From Nannobrachium achirus (taxonomy: Eukaryota; Chordata; Actinopteri; Myctophiformes; Myctophidae), in NCBI GenBank assembly GCA_963921795.1, contig OY997643.1, positions 9,517,033 through 9,581,032 of the forward strand: a stretch of 64,000 nucleotides of DNA, read 5' to 3'. A model generated the notes under the pieces. The model worked only from the letters and a program-made list of their open reading frames with translations, searched no databases and had not been told where the DNA came from. Position numbers and translations under genes: made by a program. The stretch's first letter is position 1, and each line of letters opens with the position of its first letter. Below are positions 44,870-57,639 of this stretch, piece after piece.

Positions 44870-45270
44870 GTAAAACTATCAGTACCCTATTGTAGAAATA
44901 GTCTGTTACAAGTTCAGTATTAAAAACAAAATTGACTTGAGTAATAGCAGAAAAGTATTGGCATCAACATATACTTAAAGTACCAAAAGTAAAAGTACTC
45001 TTTATGCAGAAGGTCTCAAAATGTTTTTTAAAGTTTTCAAAATGTATAAAAAGCCTTTGAAAATTGCAACGTGTTGCTTGAAGATTGGCTATTTACAAAT
45101 TGCCAAAGTGTGTGTTATAGTTCTGAAGTTTTTTTCTGTTATAATAATCAAAATCTACAAAGCAACTAGTAACTAAAGTGTTCAAAACATGATAGTGAAG
45201 TGCATGTACAATATGTGTCTCTGAGATGTAGTAAAATATAGAAAATGGGAAGAACTCCAGTAAAGTAAAC
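44870..45270. mobile_element. AGTACTT-rich family MITE remnant
   Basis: AAAGTACCAAAAGTAAAAG-type sequence with a diverged core at 45055-45100 (TTGCTTGAAGATTGGCTATT). Ends not defined. Confidence 0.5.
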
Positions 45271-45338
45271 CTCAAAATTGGGTGCAGATCTTGGTGGTAG
45301 TAGCAAATATTCAAACGAGAACTTTGAAGGCTATAGTG

Positions 45339-46165
45339 CATACATGGGCAACTGGTGGCCCGGGGGCCACATGCGGCCTCCACCTTCACTTAATGCGGCC
45401 CACGGGTTAATACCAGAATACTAATATATACAGCTGAAATATTGATTTCAGCTGTTACAATTCCAAACATGACCTGCTTTAATTCCGTCAGTCTATCTTA
45501 GTAGCTTAAAGGGGAAGACCACCCATTTTCAATATTGAACTATGTCATTAATATACCTTAGAGGAGTTGTGTGGAAATAAAAAAAAAGTTCCCCCTCTTC
45601 TGTGTTGCCTAGAACTGGAGGATTGATTTTGGGGTTTGTATTGTAAAGTACAATGTGTGATGTTATCAAGTTGTAATTTACAATACAAACCCCAAAATCA
45701 ATCCTCCAGTTCTCGGCAACACAGAAGAGGGGGAACCTTTTTTTTATTTCCACACAACTCCTCTAAGGTATATTAATGACATAGTTCAATATTGAAAATG
45801 GGTGGTCTTCCCCTTTAATGACTAGCATAGTAGTATTAAAATGTATTTTTTTATGTCCAATGTATTTGTATTTAGGTTCATAAAGTTATTATGAGTATAA
45901 CTAAATGCGTTTGAAATTAAATCAAAATGTTAGATTTCAGGATTCCAATTAAGAAATAACAAAAAATAATTCAGGGTTCCAATTCAAAAGAAGCAAAAAT
46001 AGACGATCTACAAGCTCAAAACGCATCGTGCTGCGATACGTTTTGAGCTTGTAGATCTGCTATTTTTGCTTTTATTGTATGCAATACTAGAATGACAAAT
46101 GTGGCCCTCTGGAGTGAAGGTGGAAATATAGTGGCCCTCACCATCATCAAAGTTGCCCACCCCTG
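45339..46165. mobile_element. hAT MITE, GGGCAACTGGTGGCC family, 8-bp TSD, with nested TTAA MITE
   Basis: Exact duplication CTATAGTG at 45331-45338 and 46166-46173. Ends CATACATGGGCAACTGG / GTTGCCCACCCCTG. Core 45990-46075 has its own arm version (CTCAAAACGCATCG / CGATACGTTTTGAG). Confidence 0.87.
45507..45819. mobile_element. TTAA-flanked near-perfect palindromic MITE (nested)
   Basis: TTAA then AGGGGAAGACCACCC and the complement ending GGGTGGTCTTCCCCT with TTAA. The arms are about 140 bp and almost perfect, through CAATCCTCCAGTTCT. piggyBac/Kolobok-type target. Confidence 0.85.
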
Positions 46166-46344
46166 CTATAGTGCTTAGCAGCAGCATCTTCCTCCTCCTC
46201 ATCTTCCTCCTCACCCTCTTCAGCCTTGGGAGAGTGTTCTTTGCAGGTCGTTCAGTCCGAGTGTATCAAAAAGGCAACTGGGTTAAGGCGGCGGAAGCTT
46301 CTGATTGGCTGCGCGGAGGTGCCTAAAGTCTGCGGGACGGAGAT

Positions 46345-46380
46345 ATACACCTAAACCTAACCTTAACCCTAACCTCAGTA
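46345..46380. repeat. Short degenerate telomere-like tract
   Basis: CCTAAACCTAACCTTAACCC then TAACC resembles about four CCCTAA units with errors. Confidence 0.4.
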
Positions 46381-46479
46381 AAACTAACACTGGTGAATGC
46401 TAACTTGGTGAAATGCTAACCTGCTGACGCTGGTGAATGTTAACCTGGTCGGACCAACGGGAGGTCGTCTCCACCTTAA

Positions 46480-46910
46480 AGGTATTCAGTGATCACTAGA
46501 ATGTGTGCTGACCATATAAGGACTTCCACCATGGCCCGTGTTACGAGCATAGTTAGATTTGGTTTTCAGAGGTTGCCAGCCAGTCCTCGACCAATCAGGG
46601 TAGAGTATGGCCGTAGTTATGTTATGATGTTTAGTTATGATGGTCAAAATAAAAGTTTTGAGAACCACAGTCGCTCTGAATTAAGAACGTCTGCTAAATG
46701 CCTAGATTGTAAACTACTGAACTCATAAAATGCCACAGTCTCGTAGTAAATCATCATACATATCCTGAAGCTGGAGACGTAGGCCTAGCGATATTCAGTG
46801 ATTGGGTCTAATGATCAAAACGAGAACATTATAATGGTGTAAAAAAATCTATAAAAAACGCTGTAAGGCCAGATGACCCCCGGCCACTTTCATTATCACT
46901 GAATACACCT
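46480..46910. mobile_element. TTAA-flanked MITE, AGGTATTCAGTGAT ends
   Basis: TTAA at 46476-46479 and 46911-46914. Inverted ends AGGTATTCAGTGAT / ATCACTGAATACACCT. Confidence 0.8.
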
Positions 46911-47166
46911 TTAACCGAGGTGCTCTTTTGTAGAGGGGAAAAAGAGCAGACTAAGTACAGAGTGAAAGGTCAAGTTTATTAAGTATTGACAGTTTAAGTT
47001 GTTAAAATATCTGAAAACACAAATTGACATGAATCCAAAATACACTGATGATGATTATGCTGTCAAACAATGAAACTATACGGAATGCATGTACAGGTTG
47101 TGGGGGTCCCTGCTTCATCTCTCTCTCAACTAAGGGGTCCTTGGCCTGAAAACGTTGAAGACCCCT

Positions 47167-47696
47167 GCTTTACACCACTGAGCACAGGAGTCCAAACTGT
47201 GAGTGCTCTTCAGTTGGGACAGTTAGCCCATGATGGGGCAGACACACACACACACACACACACACACACTGTTTTGGACCAAACACTAACTTGCTTTGCT
47301 TTGTGGTTGCTTTTACGCCACTACATCTCAGAGTCAAATATTATACTTTTTACTCCACTACAATTATTAAAAACATTTTAATTACTAGTTACTTTGCAGA
47401 TCTGGAACCACTTCAGCCCCAATTAAACTTTGGCTATTTGTAAAGAGACGATCTACAAGCTCAAAACGCATTGTGATTTTTAAACATTTTATACATTTGA
47501 AACCTGTGAAATGAACATTGAAATTTAACATTTAGAATTTAGTATGTGTGGTGAGCTCGCTGGGTGACGCAGTGCCTGCCCACCCCTGCGGTGGTGCATC
47601 CGGTTTTGCTATGACTCCATCCACCTGTTTCCCACGTCCCATCGTGCATTGCGCAGAAGGCGCGCGGCATTTCCGGCGTCGCAGTGTGATCTACAT
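47167..47696. other. CA repeat and AGTACTT-family remnant
   Basis: A short CA repeat (47242-47269) interrupts the sequence. 47330-47500 has TTTTTACTCCACTACAAT and a decayed core (GACGATCTACAAGCTCAAAA). 47500-47690 shows nothing recognisable. Confidence 0.4.
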
Positions 47697-47892
47697 CAGT
47701 GTTTCTCAACCACTGTGCATGGGGACCTTTGGTGTGCTCCTGAGAAGGGTCAAGTGTGCCCCTTGAAACTGCTTGAAAGCCGGTATTGTATTTATCATTT
47801 TAAAAAATGATTTAAACTAGTGGAAACAGCCGATCTATAAGCACACAAGGCCTCGCTACGCGAGGCGTTGTGTGCTTGTAGATATGCTGTTT

Positions 47893-48624
47893 CAACCCAT
47901 TCTCACCCCCTCTGCTTCACCCTCCCGACGCGTTCCCAATTCGCTTTCTGCTTCACCCGTGCGACGCTTTGGGAACATATACGGTCGGACGCAAACGGAG
48001 AGTTTTAGGACGAGAACGGAGAGTCTTAGTACGCATGCGCCGACATGTGTTTACTGGAATATTTTGCGATGACGGCCGTCACGGGGAATCGAACCCCGGT
48101 CTCTGGATTTGCGTCACCATGCTCTACCGACTGAGCGGCTGGGAAATTCTCTTTTTTTTGTGCTTTTATCTTTGACAACGTGGATGATAACGTAGTCCCT
48201 TCTTTGAGCCGTATTCGGACGCGGAAGCAGTCCCCTGGTCAAAATTTACTATTCTGTCCATAACGGCACATAATTCGGTAACGCCGCTGAGTCGGCTCAT
48301 GCGCCGTTCACACCGTTCGCCGCGGCGACTCGGTCGCTACCGCTCCCTCGGCGGCGTCTCACGGGGTTCATTGGCGCCTGAGACGGCATGGTTCCGTCGT
48401 TTATAGTGGCGTGAGCGGTAGCGACGGGTGGCTGGTAAACCAGTAAGCCCTTCAAAACGGTATCGAATCCCGCTTCGGGAACTACTTTTTTTTCTTTCTT
48501 CTTAGACCACCCAATGCGTCCAACCCGTGAAACAGTAGGCAATCCCAAAGCGTCTATCGTCCGACGCAGTACAGTACTTCACAACGCGTCGGTTGTATGA
48601 CGCTTTAGGGGTGAGAATGTGTTG
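47893..48624. mobile_element. Nested TIR element inserted in a palindrome core arm
   Basis: 17-bp ends CAACCCATTCTCACCCC / GGGGTGAGAATGTGTTG (one mismatch) with 7-bp duplication GCTGTTT (47886-47892 and 48625-48631). The interior has repeated GACGCGTT/GACGCTTT motifs. Superfamily not assigned. Confidence 0.75.
48069..48145 (-). pseudogene. tRNA-like sequence (A and B boxes, no acceptor stem)
   Basis: On the minus strand, GCTCAGTCGGTAGAGC is followed by CCGGGGTTCGATTCCCCG, resembling D and T arms. The 5' side (TTCCCAG) does not pair with the 3' side (TGACGGC), so no tRNA acceptor stem forms. Likely a tRNA-derived fragment. Confidence 0.45.
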
Positions 48625-49191
48625 GCTGTTTTCACTACTGTTGTACGACAGCCTTGTATGATGAAGCAGGGCTTTACTTTGCGAAGAAACGTACAAATTT
48701 GAAACTTGGAGATACAAGGTTTCTTCCCAACAGTGACGATATTTACACCCCCGTATTATGTTGGTGTGCCCAAGGATTCTTGGGATATAAAAAGTGTGCC
48801 CATGCTCACAGGTTGAGAAACACTACAATCTCACAACGGCTGCAACTGCGACGCGACGTGAGCTTGTATGTCAGCTGTTAACCGGATGCGTCCCACAAAT
48901 AATCCCACAAATAATTCTACAGTGAATTCTGGCGGAAACAGGTGGATACGGACATAATTCACCCGTGTTCGGGGCAGGGAAGCCGTGCGAGGAGGGTAAT
49001 ATTTGTCACTGCAGTGGCTCCTATGGGCTGAGGCGGCACCTGTCAGCAGGGAGTGTTGGGCGGGAGGAGTAGGACGAAGGCTCTACGTCCTCCTGCTGGC
49101 CGCTCCTCACTGGCAGGTGAGTCATCTAAAGCAGGGGTTCACAAACCTTTTTTGTCTCAGCGCACCCCATGAATACTTTTTTAATCCGAGG

Positions 49192-50479
49192 CAGAGCCCT
49201 GCAATGGGTCGGGGCCCCGTGGGTACCCGATGGGTACCCGTGTTTGACGGGCGGAGATGGGCGGAATATTTACTATTATAAATGTGCGGGTACGGGGACG
49301 GGCGGTGCGCGACTAAACACGGGCGGGTGACATTTAACTGTGAAAATCAGACACCTGTTTCTGCCTAAAACAACGTCACAAGAGCGCACACAGTGAGCAG
49401 CTGGACAGAACCACGGCATGCATACAGCACTGTTTCCACCTAAACGTCAAGTCACACATGGAGCGGCGGCAGCCGGCTGGAGCGCACACACTCACAGTGA
49501 GGAGGACACCGACACACAACTGAATAAAGTGGCCGCGAGTGATCTGCTTGCCTAGCGCGATGTAGTTGCCCAATTGATCTGGGGTTTAGCCTACATCTCA
49601 TTAAAACTTAATATGCAAACCTACAAGTCTGAGGGACTGTGTTTGTTTTATGTCATGATGATTGGGCGAAAGGAAGGATGACTTGCCTGCAACCAACTTG
49701 TCCAATTCAACCACATCCACTGCTGCGATCAGAAAGGTGCATGATTGTATAATATCCACGTGATTCCACGACTATTAGGAGTTCCGACCCCTTTTTTATT
49801 ATCGTCACATCATGGGTCCGGTTTGGTTTAGATTACCTCGGGCTGTTTATCATCATAACCGTAGCCAACAGTGATGAGAGAACCAAGACAGCGTTCCCTT
49901 CAGCTGTGAAAAGCTGGATATGTGCTTCGCCGTATGACGGTGCGTGTCGAGAGCATAGCAGACATGCAAGCTCACAAAGCTGCAAGTTCCGACATGTTGT
50001 GAGCTTGTAGCTCTGATATTTTCAATGCGCGACACCATCGTATGACAAACACAACTGCACAAAGCAGCGGAGGCAGAAAGCAGCAGCAGCAACAAGCTGT
50101 CGTGACAGTGTCAGATCATGATACGATTTTAAATTAGTATGATTGGTTTTAAAGGTCGTTCAACTTTATCCAAATAATAATAGACCTATTAATAATAGGC
50201 TTAATAACAGCATTTTCCGACGGCGTGCAGGCGGATCAACTATGGAGTGAAAATAGTGCGATGCCGTTTAAAGAACGCACACACACGGCTGTGTAGGCTA
50301 TTTACTTCAATGCATGTAATCACGGGTAGCGGGGCGGGCGACGGGTCCATTTTTTAGACGGGCGGGGCGGGTCTGGTTTTGATTTTTAAATATTGACGGG
50401 TAGCGGGCGGTCCACGGATCTGATTAATGACGGGACGGCCGGGCGCGGGTTGTCAAAATTGGACCCGTGCAGGGCTCTG
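49192..50479. mobile_element. hAT MITE, CAGAGCCCTGCA termini, 8-bp TSD, 1.29 kb
   Basis: Exact duplication ATCCGAGG at 49184-49191 and 50480-50487. Ends CAGAGCCCTGCAATGGGTC / GACCCGTGCAGGGCTCTG. GACGGGCGG-type repeats occur near both ends. A diverged core at 49947-50022 (CATGCAAGCTCACAAAGC ... TTGTGAGCTTGTAG). It is inserted in an outer hAT-like copy starting CAGGGGTTCACAAACC at 49131. Confidence 0.88.
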
Positions 50480-50529
50480 ATCCGAGGCACCCCTACATTA
50501 TAATTTTCACTCCCAGCACCTTATATTAA

Positions 50530-50812
50530 TAGCATGTCGTCGTTGTCGCGTGGAAACCTTGTATGTCCAAAACCGTTTGTTTTCTATTTATCATCTATAA
50601 AATGTACTTACCTAGTGAAAACAGCAGATCTACAAGCACACAACGCCTCGCATCGCGAGGCGTTGTGTGCTTGTAGATCGTCTGTTTTCACTAGTTTTGT
50701 GCGACAGTCTTGTATGATGAAGCAGGGCTTTGCTTTACCAAAAGACGTACACATTTGAAACTTGGAGATATAGGGTTTCTGCCCGACAGTGACGATATTT
50801 CAGTGATTATGT
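50530..50812. mobile_element. Module M copy with complete core
   Basis: Ends GTCGTCGTTGTCGCGTGG / CTGCCCGACAGTGACGA. Core about 50610-50698 with perfect ACGCCTCGCATCGCGAGGCGT tip. Confidence 0.75.
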
Positions 50813-51854
50813 TGCGAAGAAAACGTTGAGATAGAAGCCATTTTGGTTAGAACTGTGCCTACATTCTCTCACAAAACCTCTCACAAACATGCCCACCATG
50901 ACAGACTGGACCTGGACGCTTTGGTTTGTCCAACTTTAACATTTTTGCTTCTTTACACCGCACAACATTTTGCCTCTGAACAACCAATGAACTGCTGAGG
51001 GAGTAGCAGATCCCTAACTGCTGTTTACTGCAACAGAAAATCCCCCCTCTTCTCTCTGCCCCATGCTGCTCTGTCTGAACACGTGTATGGCATAACAGGT
51101 CATGGTATTTTTTCCCCCTTCGTCATAATAATTGAAGGCATCAAAAACGGAGAGTCAGCGATATAAGCAATTCCTTCAAATAACGAAAGCCAGAAATACT
51201 GTAATGTGTCTGAATAAAAACAATAATAAAAAAAGAAAAAAAATTGTATTGCTAAGTATTATGTATGTATGTATGAAGTTTCAATGTTATGTGCATGTAA
51301 TCTGTACATTATGCTTTGCTCCGGGGGGGTTTGTGATATCAGTCTCATGTTCGAGCAGATAATCTGTACGATCACTGCAGAGCTACACCGCCAAAACTAA
51401 ATGCAATATCATCGCATATGATAACATTGCAATAAATGGTACGGTAAATCTAACTTGATGTGGTTATTCTGAGCTGAGATATATAAAAGAACAGAGGCTC
51501 GACAGTCAGCTTTGATGTTTTTTTGCTTGTCCCGATGTCAGAGAAGGTCGAGAATAATGACACAACAACAGCGACAAACTGCTACTGCTCAAAACCGCAC
51601 GACAAGCCTAGATCACGTCAGCTTTCTTCTTCGGCTTTCCGAAGGGGAATATCCCTTGAAACCCAACCAAGAGCTTTACGGCTTTTGTAGAGCATTTATT
51701 TTCTCATTTCACCTGCATATATCTTTATTTTATTTATTTTTTCAGTTGAATAGAAAGGCTTCATGTCTATTTACCTCCCTCAGGTGGTAGATAAATCCGA
51801 CAGGCGGAGAAGGATCTGGTGCCCCGAGGCTGAGCTGCGCGCGTTTGCTGAAAC
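50813..51854. other. Intergenic, nothing recognised
   Basis: Single-copy-looking stretch. Open frames here are short and carry no recognisable domain. Confidence 0.35.
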
Positions 51855-52506
51855 CAGGGGTGTCGCACCAAAATTCTGGGCCCTGGGATTCAACTTCGAT
51901 TATGTTGTGCTTTAACCATTGAAAAATAGCAGATATACAAGCTCGGTGCCGCGCTGCGAGCTTGTAGATCTGCTATTTTTAAAAAATCGTGAAAACTTGT
52001 TTACAGTTTACAGTTTAGGCATTTAGCAGACACTTTTAATCCAAAGCGACTTACAATAAGCAGATATCACAATAATAAACAAGGTTAAATGTCAGTACAT
52101 CAACAGCAATATAACAAATGCAAATGAATATCTATCTAGAAAAAACAATATAATCCGTAAAGAAAAAAAAAAGGTTTCTAAAAAACCTAAAAACAAATGC
52201 TAACTAGCTTCATGTATGGTCACTGATTTTTCCAGTAGTGCAAGTCTTTGGATATTTCAAATCCTTCTAAGGTTTTTTTGAAAATTGTATTTGGCCACGG
52301 ACCCCCATCTCAAAATATTTAGTTCCAGGGACCCCCCAGAAGCAAAATTTGAGTTACAAAATGTTCGCTTAAAAACACATAATATTCAAAGATTTGCACA
52401 CATTTTCATCTTACAAGCTCGCAGCATGAGTATAAAATAATTAAGGCCCCTCCACCTTGGGCCCTAGTAACTCAGTCCCACTTTTCACCCCCTTGTGACG
52501 CCCCTG
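51855..52506. mobile_element. hAT MITE, CAGGGGTGTCGCACC termini
   Basis: Flanks GCTGAAAC / TCTGAAAC. Ends CAGGGGTGTCGCACC / TTGTGACGCCCCTG. The core at about 51922-51985 lacks the inner 5' arm (CAAGCTCGGTGCCGCGCTG). Nested inside is TTTAGGCATTTAGCAGACAC ... AAAGCGACTTACAA, a motif widespread in fish repeats, also at 61150-61192. Confidence 0.8.
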
Positions 52507-52566
52507 TCTGAAACCACAATAGCAGGTCTTTGATCCCCTGTTGCAGCGATAGCACATGTAGAGATG

Positions 52567-53160
52567 ATTTAAGTCTAGAATTATTGAATGGTTTAGCCAT
52601 TGAAAAATAACAGACATACAAGCTCACAGCGCGGCACCGAGTGCCGCGTTACGAGCTTGTAGATCTGCTATTTTTGAAAAAGTTGTGAAAAAGTGTGCAA
52701 ATCTTTGAATATATGTATTTTTAAAGCGAACGTTTGTAACTCAAATTTTGCTTCTGGGGAGTCCCTGGAACTAGATATTTTGAGATGGGGGTCCGTGGCC
52801 AAATAAATATCATTTTGGGGGTCCTTCACATGAAAAGGTTTTGAGAACAACTGACATGGTAGTCTCTCAAGAACAGACTAACTGAGCTCCAGTTAAGTGA
52901 AAAGGACCTTTTCTTTGACGATGGCTGGCCAGATTGCTGACATAGAAACATAGGTTTTTCAAAAAAAAAAAAATCTTAGAAGAATTCAAAAGACACTTGT
53001 AGAATCGGGTCAAAATTCTAATTTTCACGATTTTCCAAAAATAGCAGATCTACAAGCTCGCAGCGCGGCACCTGTGAGCTTGTATATCTGCTATTTTTCG
53101 ATAGTTAAAGCATAAAATAATGATACACAATAATGTGTACCCGTTCTAAATGGGTTAAAG
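52567..53160. mobile_element. Family B MITE, copy 3
   Basis: Two cores: 52599-52680 (GCGCGGCACCGAGTGCCGCGT) and 53034-53100 (shortened). The middle matches 31900-32190. Confidence 0.7.
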
Positions 53161-53204
53161 GGTGAACATTCAGCCATGACAGTGGCATTCAGCCATAACA
53201 GTAC

Positions 53205-54408
<1,204 letters not shown>

Positions 54409-56255
54409 TACCCCTTAACTCATTCAGAACGGTACACATTATAGTTTATCATATTTTTATTTATTGAAAAATAGCAGATACACAAGCTCACAGCGCGGCA
54501 CCGAGTGCCGAGCTGCGAGCTTGTAGATCTGCTATTTTTGAAAAATCGTTAAAATTCGAATTTTGACCCCTTCTATAAGTGTCTTTTGAATCCTTCTAAG
54601 ATTTTTTGAAAAACCTGTGTTTCTATGTCAGCAATCTGGCCAGCCATCGTCAAAGAAAAGGTTCTTTTCACTTAAATGGAGCTAGCTGGAGAGGAACTGG
54701 TAAAGTTTGTGCACTTGGTGAAAAGTTTTTGATTTTTGGTATGGTGTTAGGTATGGGTATAAGGTTTTCAAAAACCATCGCAAACAAGTTGGGCACGCCC
54801 CATAGTGGTCGGTCTGCAATGAATTCAATACTAGATTGGTCAGTACATGGTTGAAACCCCAAATAATTGACAAAAGAGATTTTTCAATGGATTCTGTTAC
54901 TATTGAGTATGATGAACAACATACTAAAAGTTTAGGAAAAAATTACTACCGGAAAGGTGTCATTTTCAAGATGGCGTCCATGATGGCTGCCGGGAGCTGA
55001 AAATGCCTATAAACTGGGTTTTAATGTGTAAAAATTCATAATAAATCTGCACTTGGTGAACAGTTTTGGATTTTTGGTATGGTGTTAGGTATGGGTATAA
55101 GGTTTACAAAAACCATCGCAAACTAGTTGGGCACGCCCCCTAGTGGTCTGTTTGCAATGAATTCAATAGTAGATTGGTCAGTACATGGTTGAAACCCAAA
55201 ATAATTGATAAATTAGATTTTTAGATACCTATAATCTATGAAGGACATGGGAATATGAAAAGAACATAAAAATGGAGCAATTTGCAACGCGTCGCGATGC
55301 GATGTGTTGTGAGCTTGTAGATATGCTATTTTCAAACCATTTTAGTACTATATGTTATTTAGCATACCCAATAGAAACTGAATTTTCCATTGAAAAACCT
55401 ATTTTATCAATTATTTGGGGTTTCTGTACTGAGCTATCTTATATAGCATACCCAATAGAAACTGAATTTTCCATTGAAAAATCTAATTTATCAATTATTT
55501 GGGGTTTCAACCATGTACTGACCAATCTACTATTGAATTCATTGCAAACAGACCACTAGGGGGCGTGCCCAACTAGTTTGCGATGGTTTTTGAAAACCTT
55601 ATACCCATACCTAACACCATACCAAAAATCAAAAACTTTTCACCAAGTGCAGATTTATTATGAATTTTTACACATGAAAACCCAGTTTATAGGCATTTTC
55701 AGCTCCCGGCAGCCATCGTGGACGCCATCTTGAAAATGACACCTTTCCGGTAGTTATTTTTTCATAAACTTTTAGTATGTTGTTCATCATACCCAATAGT
55801 AACAGAATCCATTGAAAAATCTCTTTTATCAATTATTTGGGGTTTCAACCATATACTGACGTATATAATATTTGATTCATTGCAAACAGACCACTAGGGG
55901 GCGTGCCCAACTTGTTTGCGATGGTTTCTGAAAACCTTATACCCATACCTAACACCATACCAAAAATCAAAAACTTTTCACCAAGTGCACGAAATTGATG
56001 ATTTCTGACCAGTTCCTCTCCAGCTAAGCTCAGTTAATCTGTTCTTGAGAGACTACTATGTCAGTGGTTATCAAACCTTGTCATGTGAAGGACCCCCAAA
56101 ATGATATTTATTTGGCCACGGACCCACATCTCAAAATATTTAGTTCAAGGGAAGATCTTCAAGCTCGCAGTGCGGCACTCGGTGCCGCGCTGTGAGCTTG
56201 TATATCTGCTATTTTTCACTAGCTAAAGCATTTACTAATTCTATAGGCCTAAATA
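54409..56255. mobile_element. Family B MITE, copy 4, split by a large palindrome
   Basis: Left core 54464-54545 and right core 56158-56218. The family sequence breaks at about 54683 and resumes at about 56026. Confidence 0.68.
54684..56025. mobile_element. 1.34-kb palindromic element with four copies of one unit
   Basis: Outer ends AGCTGGAGAGGAACTGGT / ACCAGTTCCTCTCCAGCT. Each arm (about 600 bp) contains two direct copies of a roughly 350-bp unit. The unit has TTTTGGTATGGTGTTAGGTA, CCATCGCAAAC, GGGCACGCCCC and CAGTACATGGTTGAAACCC. The spacer (about 55230-55380) holds a palindrome core relative (55270-55335). No ORF of note. Confidence 0.78.
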
Positions 56256-56904
56256 AGCTCATCTTGTACATCTGCTATTTTCTTTGTCGTTGAATAATTT
56301 GGATTTCTTCTTTTTGACACTAAACCTCTCTTATTCTGGGGGTCCCTGGCACAAAACCTTTTCAGATTGGGGGTCCACGGCCAAGTACATTTGAGGGTCC
56401 TTGGTATGAAAAAGCTTGAGAACCTATAACGATTTACACCACGGCTGAGATGGAGAGGAGACTGCATGGCTTTGGGGAATGCACCCTCTGTCAGGAGCAA
56501 TCCATCAAAATACCTTTATCTCCCTCTCTTTTCACAAACACAAACACACGTATACACACACGCGCGTGCACGCGCGCACACACACACGCACGCGCGCGCA
56601 CACACTCACGCGCGAAGGTGTGTTGTTTTTCTAACTCCTACAACCGTCACTCTGCATTCTCGGCATGCGTGTTATTCTTTCCATCTTTATATTCAAGTGA
56701 TTCCTCGCAAACTTTGTGAACAGCACCGTGGGCTGTTTTCCTGTTTCCTGTACTTCGAAGTGGGGTGAAGCGATGCTAGGGACTTAGCCTAATTCTAAAA
56801 GTGCGTTAACCTTTAGACTAGTGTGTTAGGGATGCATACATAGTCCACCCCGGAGGCAAAAACAAACAAACGTCTGACTGGCAAATGCCTATTCTTTTAG
56901 CAGC
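56256..56904. other. Core fragment, CA/CG alternating tract
   Basis: 56255-56285 is a half core (TTGTACATCTGCTATTTTCT). 56540-56616 is almost pure purine-pyrimidine alternation (CA, CG). Nothing else recognised. Confidence 0.4.
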
Positions 56905-56912
56905 GTACACTG

Positions 56913-57419
56913 CAGGGGCGTCAATTGGGTATGGCAGGGGTATGCAGCTGCTATACCCTGGGTCCGGGGGGAGGAAATAAAAGTTACTTTTAAATATAAT
57001 CAATGTCTCTTTGTCTATCTGTGCTGGTTATTATGTTGTTAAATTACAGTAAAATAACTACCAAAGCAAAAGTTAACAAAATGGTCACTTTAACAAGGTA
57101 TTATAATTATATTCTCTACACTTGTATTCTCCCCAGCTTGACAAAACGGTATATTCCCAGGTTCCGTAGGTCAGCTGCACAGGTGCAATGCATTATTGTT
57201 AATTGTGGCACGTTTACTAACATGCCAAGATTAGCTGCACTTCAACAACCATTCCAGGCTGCCCTATATCCAGCTGTAGAAACGGGGGGAAAATGTACTT
57301 CTTAAAATAAATGTATCATGCCTGTTGCTAAGGTATGGCAACATGACTGGTGTCTTGCACACGCGCCTTCGCACCAGTCATGTTGCCATACCTTAGCTTT
57401 TTCTGAACTGACGCCACTG
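56913..57419. mobile_element. hAT MITE, CAGTGGCGTCAGTT family (inverse), 8-bp TSD
   Basis: Exact duplication GTACACTG at 56905-56912 and 57420-57427. Starts CAGGGGCGTCAATTGGG and ends CTGACGCCACTG. The right part contains the inverted pair ATGACTGGTGTC / GCACCAGTCAT. Confidence 0.88.
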
Positions 57420-57639
57420 GTACACTGCAGCCAGCACTGGAGCCGATGCACCTGGATATCGCATTGCGCCGTGGGGAATTTGTGGCGAGTTATGGAGGTA
57501 TGGGGGTATATGGAGGTAATGCCCCTTTCTTGCGACAGGCTGTGTCTTACCATCTGGTCCCCAGAGAGAGATTTCAGAAGTGTTAGTACAACCTGGAAAG
57601 TTAGGAAGTTGCCTTGTGAGACAGTACAGCCAACGTCTC

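Larger units (their letters stand above)
47697..48825. mobile_element. hAT MITE, CAGTGTTTCTCAACC family (inverse), split by insertion
   Basis: Ends CAGTGTTTCTCAACC / GGTTGAGAAACACTA. The core at 47813-47892 is complete up to GATATGCTGTTT, where the 732-bp element 47893-48624 enters; the family sequence resumes at GCTGTTTTCACTACTG. Confidence 0.8.

Noticed and set aside
46345..46380. True interstitial telomere
   Set aside because: Only about four degenerate units; likely chance or a minor relic.
48069..48145. Functional tRNA gene on the minus strand
   Set aside because: A and B boxes are present but the acceptor stem cannot form and the anticodon stem is poor.
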